Shown in pieces: positions 7,565-10,337 of a DNA stretch of 10,337 nt. The stretch spans positions 1 through 10,337 of the forward strand of contig JBLHWU010000217.1 in NCBI GenBank assembly GCA_047629355.1. Direction: 5' to 3'. How positions within the stretch are numbered: the stretch's first letter is position 1; the number at the start of each line of letters is the position of its first letter. The notes beneath the pieces are model-generated. The model ran no database searches. It was not told the DNA's origin and saw only the letters and a program-made list of their open reading frames with translations. Position numbers and translations under genes: made by a program. This DNA is from CAYUNA01 sp047629355. Lineage in GTDB: Bacteria > Bacteroidota > Bacteroidia > Chitinophagales > Saprospiraceae.

Positions 7565-7888
7565 TTAAGCTGCCATTGCTGCTTCAATCTTCGCTGCCAA
7601 AGCCGCTTTCGTCGTCGTACCTACGTGCTTATCTACAACTTCTCCATTTTTCAAAATCAAGATAGTTGGAATGCTACGCACACCATACTTCATAGATGTT
7701 TCAGGATTGTGGTCAACGTTTACTTTACCGATAGTTGCTTTACCATCGTATTCCGTTGCCAATTCTTCGATAATTGGAGTAATCATGCGACAAGGTCCAC
7801 ACCATTCTGCCCAAAAATCTACGACTGATACGCCGTTATTATCTAATGCGTTTTCTTTAAAGTTTGCATCTGTGAATTCAAAAGCCAT
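7565..7888 (-). CDS. trxA: Thioredoxin
   Basis: A 107-residue cytoplasmic thioredoxin that reduces protein disulfides and is itself normally recycled by thioredoxin reductase with NADPH. The active site W-C-G-P-C has its cysteines at 30 and 33. Other hallmarks are the buried Asp24, Lys55 and the cis-proline in R-S-I-P-T at position 74. The length fits a single-domain thioredoxin, with no signal peptide or extra domain. I chose the ATG at 7888 (M-A-F-E-F-T-D) because the in-frame ATG at 7927 would add 13 residues unlike this family. The sequence before the start is A/G-rich (CAGAAAGAAATG) without a strong Shine-Dalgarno, as usual in Bacteroidota. It has its own promoter (7974-8002) and terminator (7507-7541), so it is probably monocistronic. 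It converges on the large surface gene; no functional link between the two is shown. Confidence 0.96.
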   Translation of the reverse strand: MAFEFTDANFKENALDNNGVSVVDFWAEWCGPCRMITPIIEELATEYDGKATIGKVNVDHNPETSMKYGVRSIPTILILKNGEVVDKHVGTTTKAALAAKIEAAMAA

Positions 7889-7973
7889 TTCTTTCTGAAT
7901 TTTAGTTAAGTAATAAATTGTTAGCAATTACGCTATTTCTATACTCTAAGACACCTAAAGTGCCTTAAAGTTA

Positions 7974-8002
7974 CAAAGATAGTGCAATTTTTTAGAATCA
8001 AT
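7974..8002 (-). promoter_or_regulatory. trxA promoter (TTG-N17-TATCTTTG)
   Basis: Reading the minus strand, TATCTTTG (7981-7974) matches the Bacteroidota -7 consensus TAnnTTTG exactly. ATTG (8002-7999) lies 17 nt upstream as the -33 element, within the spacing reported for this phylum. The predicted start near 7967 gives a leader of roughly 80 nt before the trxA ATG at 7888. Confidence 0.75.
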
Positions 8003-8019
8003 TGTCTGCTTTTGACAAT
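8001..8019. promoter_or_regulatory. Inverted repeat at the trxA -33 element
   Basis: ATTGTC (8001-8006) and GACAAT (8014-8019) form a perfect 6-bp inverted repeat with a 7-nt spacer, overlapping the upstream edge of the -33 element. The spacing (13 bp centre to centre) could fit a dimeric regulator, but arms this short in A/T-rich DNA can occur by chance. Confidence 0.25.
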
Positions 8020-8031
8020 GAGAGAGATTTA

Positions 8032-8046
8032 TAAGTACCCTACTTA
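8032..8046. repeat. Short palindromic hairpin TAAGTA-CCC-TACTTA
   Basis: A perfect 6-bp inverted repeat with a CCC loop lies between the stop of the OmpA-like gene and the trxA promoter. No T-run follows on the minus strand, so it is a poor rho-independent terminator. I see no better terminator for the OmpA-like gene in 8003-8118, so some read-through into trxA is possible. Confidence 0.3.
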
Positions 8047-8118
8047 CAATTGAGAAATGCTTTTTTGGAATAAAAGTTCAAACATCTATTGTTAAAGATT
8101 TCTTATTATCTCGATTTC

Positions 8119-9669
8119 CTATTCCTTCAATTCAAAAATAACCACTCCATTCTCTTCCATAGAATCAGGTGGGCGTTTATAGTTATAATAAACCAATTGT
8201 CCCCTTGGAATGCCTTTTTGTAATAAATATTTGAAACACAAAAAAACTCTTTTTCCTGCAATGCCTTGATTAATTACACCATTTTTATCAATTTCTGCAT
8301 AAGTACTAATGTGCAAAATACGGTTAGGGTATTGAGGTAAAATCTTCGCTATTGCTGTCAGAATGCTGTATGCCTCACTATCAAATTGGTTAGAATTTTC
8401 TGGAAAGTGAATATTTTCAATATCTGTCAAAGTAGGAGAGGTTGCTTTCAAAATAACTTCTTCTTCAACGATTTCCGCCATTGAATTATCAGGAACTGTA
8501 GCAAATAATGCTTGAATTTCTGTCGCTGATTCAGGCGTCGTTTCGGAAGCATCTTGTCCTAATTCAGCTGCATTGATTGCTGATTCTGCTGCAACAATAA
8601 TCTTATCTGGAAGGGGAGGGCAACCATTTAATTCCACTTTGCCCGGCACATCTGGGCACTCATCTTTTGAGTCAATCACATAATCCCAATCCCTATCTGG
8701 ACAGCCATTCAGGCGCATCATCCCTTTTTCATTCGGACATTGGTCAAGGTGGTCTGCCGTGCCATCTTTGTCACTATCCGGGCAGCCATTTAAACGGGAA
8801 GAACCCACTAAGTTTGGACAATCATCCTTGGAATTTTTAACGCCATCGCCATCCGTATCTGGGCAGCCACCAAATTTTTGTTCTCCGGGTGCGCCAGGGC
8901 AAATATCTTTGGCATCTACAATACCATCACCATCGGCATCAGGTTCGCCAATGCGGTAATTGACCGTCAGACCACTGAAACCATACCAGTCATTTTTATC
9001 TGGATTACCTGCATAACTAATGCCATCCAAAAGATCGTTAAAAGTAGGGCGAATACCGACTTCGAGTCCAATACTTAGTTTAGGACTTAAATCATATTTG
9101 ACGCCACCGCCGATGAGTAAATTGGCTCGTTTGTCTTCTTTTTCAAGATTATCCTTATTGATGTTGGGCGTTATCTTAATATTTTCGTAGAAAGTTGTTG
9201 GTTTACCAAAATTGCCACCTACACCGATAAAAGCATAGGGAGAAATAATTTTTTTGAAACGACCTATTTCTTGTCTTCGCCTTTCCGAAAGTGGTTCAAA
9301 AAGCAGAGCACCCGAAAATTCTAACAACTTTAGCTCGTAACCAATTGTACGACTTTCAGTAATATTCAAAAACGTTTGGCTATCTTTTAAATTGGCGTAA
9401 AAAACACTTCCTCTTAGCGCAAGGGTTTGCGTCAAATGGCGGGTTATTGCTAATCCAATAGCTGGTTTTGAAGCTGCTAATGCTTCTATATTGTCTTTTG
9501 GAACATCTCCAAAAATAGTTCCCATGCCAACAAAAATACCCACTTCCCATTCGTGCGGAATCGCCGGTCGAACGGTCGAAGTATTGTTAAGTTGGGCGTA
9601 AGAAAAATTTGGTAATAGGAGTAGAAAAAATAAAATAAAAGAATTTAATATTGACTGAATAGTCTTCAT
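8119..9669 (-). CDS. Outer-membrane barrel/TSP3-repeat/OmpA-like protein
   Basis: A 516-residue predicted outer-membrane protein. A signal peptide covers residues 1-25 (hydrophobic IL-FF-LLLL core, cleavage S-Y-A|Q). Residues about 30-240 look like an eight-stranded-type beta-barrel: alternating hydrophobic and polar stretches, with G-I-F-V-G-M-G-T-I-F-G-D near the start. Residues 244-351 are four exact 27-residue thrombospondin type-3-like repeats (D-x-D-x-D...CP...GCP), probably Ca2+-binding. An acidic, Ala/Glu/Thr/Ser-rich linker spans 352-415. Residues 417-516 align with an OmpA-like peptidoglycan-binding domain, but the GHTD motif reads T-Y-A-E and the terminal NRR motif is N-G-V; only the Asn and Arg of N-x-x-L-S-x-x-R-A remain (NQGIAGKRV). 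I chose the ATG at 9669 because it gives a normal signal peptide; the in-frame ATG at 9705 would add 12 residues. Probable role: envelope stability or a Ca2+-stiffened periplasmic stalk (inference). The upstream flank is an insertion sequence. Confidence 0.9.
   Translation of the reverse strand: MKTIQSILNSFILFFLLLLPNFSYAQLNNTSTVRPAIPHEWEVGIFVGMGTIFGDVPKDNIEALAASKPAIGLAITRHLTQTLALRGSVFYANLKDSQTFLNITESRTIGYELKLLEFSGALLFEPLSERRRQEIGRFKKIISPYAFIGVGGNFGKPTTFYENIKITPNINKDNLEKEDKRANLLIGGGVKYDLSPKLSIGLEVGIRPTFNDLLDGISYAGNPDKNDWYGFSGLTVNYRIGEPDADGDGIVDAKDICPGAPGEQKFGGCPDTDGDGVKNSKDDCPNLVGSSRLNGCPDSDKDGTADHLDQCPNEKGMMRLNGCPDRDWDYVIDSKDECPDVPGKVELNGCPPLPDKIIVAAESAINAAELGQDASETTPESATEIQALFATVPDNSMAEIVEEEVILKATSPTLTDIENIHFPENSNQFDSEAYSILTAIAKILPQYPNRILHISTYAEIDKNGVINQGIAGKRVFLCFKYLLQKGIPRGQLVYYNYKRPPDSMEENGVVIFELKE
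8617..8940 (-). repeat. Four 81-bp units encoding TSP3-like repeats
   Basis: Four consecutive units of exactly 27 codons encode residues 244-351 of the OmpA-like protein. Each starts D-x-D and ends G-C-P, with a second C-P at unit positions 14-15. Units 1 and 2 keep the full D-x-D-G-D-G calcium-loop pattern. Unit 3 reads D-S-D-K-D-G and unit 4 D-R-D-W-D-Y, so the loops degenerate toward the C-terminus. The same two cysteines recur in every unit. Confidence 0.85.
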
Positions 9670-9703
9670 TTGTGTGGGAAGAAATTTGTGAGTGATGTTT
9701 CCC

Positions 9704-9727
9704 ATTTTTTATTTTTTTATTTTTTTA
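9704..9727. repeat. Phased A/T tract, 8-bp period
   Basis: The plus strand reads A-T6-A-T7-A-T7-A, three near-identical units of 7-8 bp, immediately upstream of the OmpA-like gene and next to the insertion-sequence end. It is open to slippage and overlaps the region where a promoter or translation-enhancing A-rich leader for that gene would lie. The alternative in-frame ATG at 9705 abuts it. Confidence 0.6.
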
Positions 9728-9750
9728 TTAGTGTTTGTATCTTGATAAGT

Positions 9751-9779
9751 AAGTGTCATTAAATAATCGACACTTTTTT
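9751..9779 (+). terminator. Stem-loop with T-run at the insertion-sequence end
   Basis: AAGTGTC (9751-9757) and GACACTT (9769-9775) form a perfect 7-bp stem around an 11-nt loop, followed on the plus strand by T6. It overlaps the last codons of the transposase. In the plus direction it could stop transcription entering the element from the OmpA-gene side, a feature known from several insertion sequences. Alternatively the arms are transposase-binding sequence near the terminal repeat. Confidence 0.4.
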
Positions 9780-10337
9780 ATTTTCAAAATTGATTGAAAA
9801 ATCAACTCCGAATTTGATTAAAATATTGTCAATAGCGGCTTCTAAAGTTTTCAGATTTAGGTAGTCATGTGGTTCAAGCCATTCGTATTTTATTTTTCGC
9901 CAAAGTGTCTCAATAATATTCAAGTTGGGACTGTAACGTGGCAAATAAAAAATATCGATATCAAGCTCTTTCCATTCTTCAATTTTGTCATGAAATTCAT
10001 CGCTATGATGTACGATTGCATTATCAATAACAATCACAGTTGTTTGAGTTATTTTTTTACAAAATCATCAATAAAATCAATAATCATAGCAGCCGTAGCA
10101 CTGCCCCAAAAAGTGTAGGCATCCAACTCATTTTTTCGGGTCAATAAACCAAAAGTATTTAATCGCTTGCTTCTTGCGGTTTTAATGCGAATCGGTTGAT
10201 TTACTGGCTACCAACCATATGGAATATCAGGTGTCAAACTAAACCCACTTTCATCTGCGAAATAAACTTTTATAAATACTTGATTTTCAAGAAGTAACAA
10301 TTCTTTTAGTTGTTGTAGCTTTGTTTCATATTCCTCT
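9759..10337 (-). pseudogene. IS630-family DDE transposase, 3' part, disrupted
   Basis: The C-terminal catalytic region of an IS630-family (DDE_3-type) transposase, which cuts and joins the element's ends at TA targets. All three presumed catalytic acids are present: Asp in Y-F-A-D-E-S-G-F (10255-10253), Asp in V-I-D-N-A-x-x-H-H (10025-10023) and Glu in N-I-I-E-T-L-W (9911-9909). Two lesions interrupt it. A TAG at 10210-10208 follows P-Y-G-W, where relatives of this family would be expected to have a sense codon. At 10058-10052 an A7 run is followed directly by TAA (10051-10049), and the rest continues in the -1 frame. The A7 site is either a one-base loss or an A_AAA_AAA programmed slip site. 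With the amber codon as well, a dead copy is likelier. The N-terminal DNA-binding part lies outside the window. Confidence 0.85.

Larger units (their letters stand above)
9731..10337 (-). mobile_element. IS630-family insertion sequence, partial
   Basis: The transposase remnant on the minus strand identifies an IS630-family element whose 5' part continues past the right edge of the window. The inner boundary is approximate. IS630 elements insert at TA and duplicate it; a TA at 9729-9730, followed by GTGTTTGTATCTTGATAAG, is a plausible end just beyond the transposase stop. The matching terminal inverted repeat is not in the window, so the boundary cannot be confirmed here. Confidence 0.7.

Noticed and set aside
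7889..7927. Longer thioredoxin start at 7927
   Set aside because: It would add 13 residues with no counterpart in thioredoxins; the ATG at 7888 gives the normal family length and N-terminus.

Overview
The window looks like a chromosomal segment of a Bacteroidota bacterium, most likely a Saprospiria-type gliding or filamentous marine or sludge organism. The class-level guess is inference. It rests on four things: a giant secreted protein built of PKD and SprB-like modules and ending in a type IX secretion (T9SS) type B sorting domain; an outer-membrane protein joining a beta-barrel to thrombospondin type-3 repeats and an OmpA-like domain; A/T-rich start regions without Shine-Dalgarno sequences; and a near-perfect Bacteroidota promoter (TTG / TAnnTTTG) ahead of thioredoxin.

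Layout. Positions 1-535 are non-coding and hold several strong stem-loops, two of them mutually exclusive, then a short leader hairpin and a weak promoter candidate. Positions 536-7225 (+) encode a 2229-residue modular surface or secreted protein. Positions 7226-7564 are a convergent intergenic region with two near-identical terminator-like hairpins 172 bp apart, a GC-rich structured segment between them, and a strong minus-strand terminator for the next gene. Positions 7565-7888 (-) encode thioredoxin (trxA) with its own promoter and terminator. Positions 8119-9669 (-) encode the barrel/TSP3/OmpA-like outer-membrane protein. From about 9731 to the right edge lies the 3' part of an IS630-family insertion sequence. 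Its transposase (-) carries an in-frame amber codon and a break at an A7 run, and its 5' part lies outside the window.

How the genes fit together. The large protein should leave the cytoplasm by Sec, cross the outer membrane by T9SS and stay on or leave the cell surface; adhesion or gliding-adhesin use is an inference from domain content. The OmpA-like protein should sit in the outer membrane, but the usual peptidoglycan-contact residues of its C-terminal domain are partly changed. TrxA is an ordinary cytoplasmic redox protein and looks monocistronic. Nothing suggests that the three genes form one operon or pathway.

I see no CRISPR array, tRNA, rRNA, defence cluster or clear new system. The points most worth a second look are the transposase A_AAA_AAA/stop site, the duplicated terminator element with a conserved loop, the competing hairpins upstream of the large gene, the exact 51-residue triplicate repeat, and the divergent OmpA domain.
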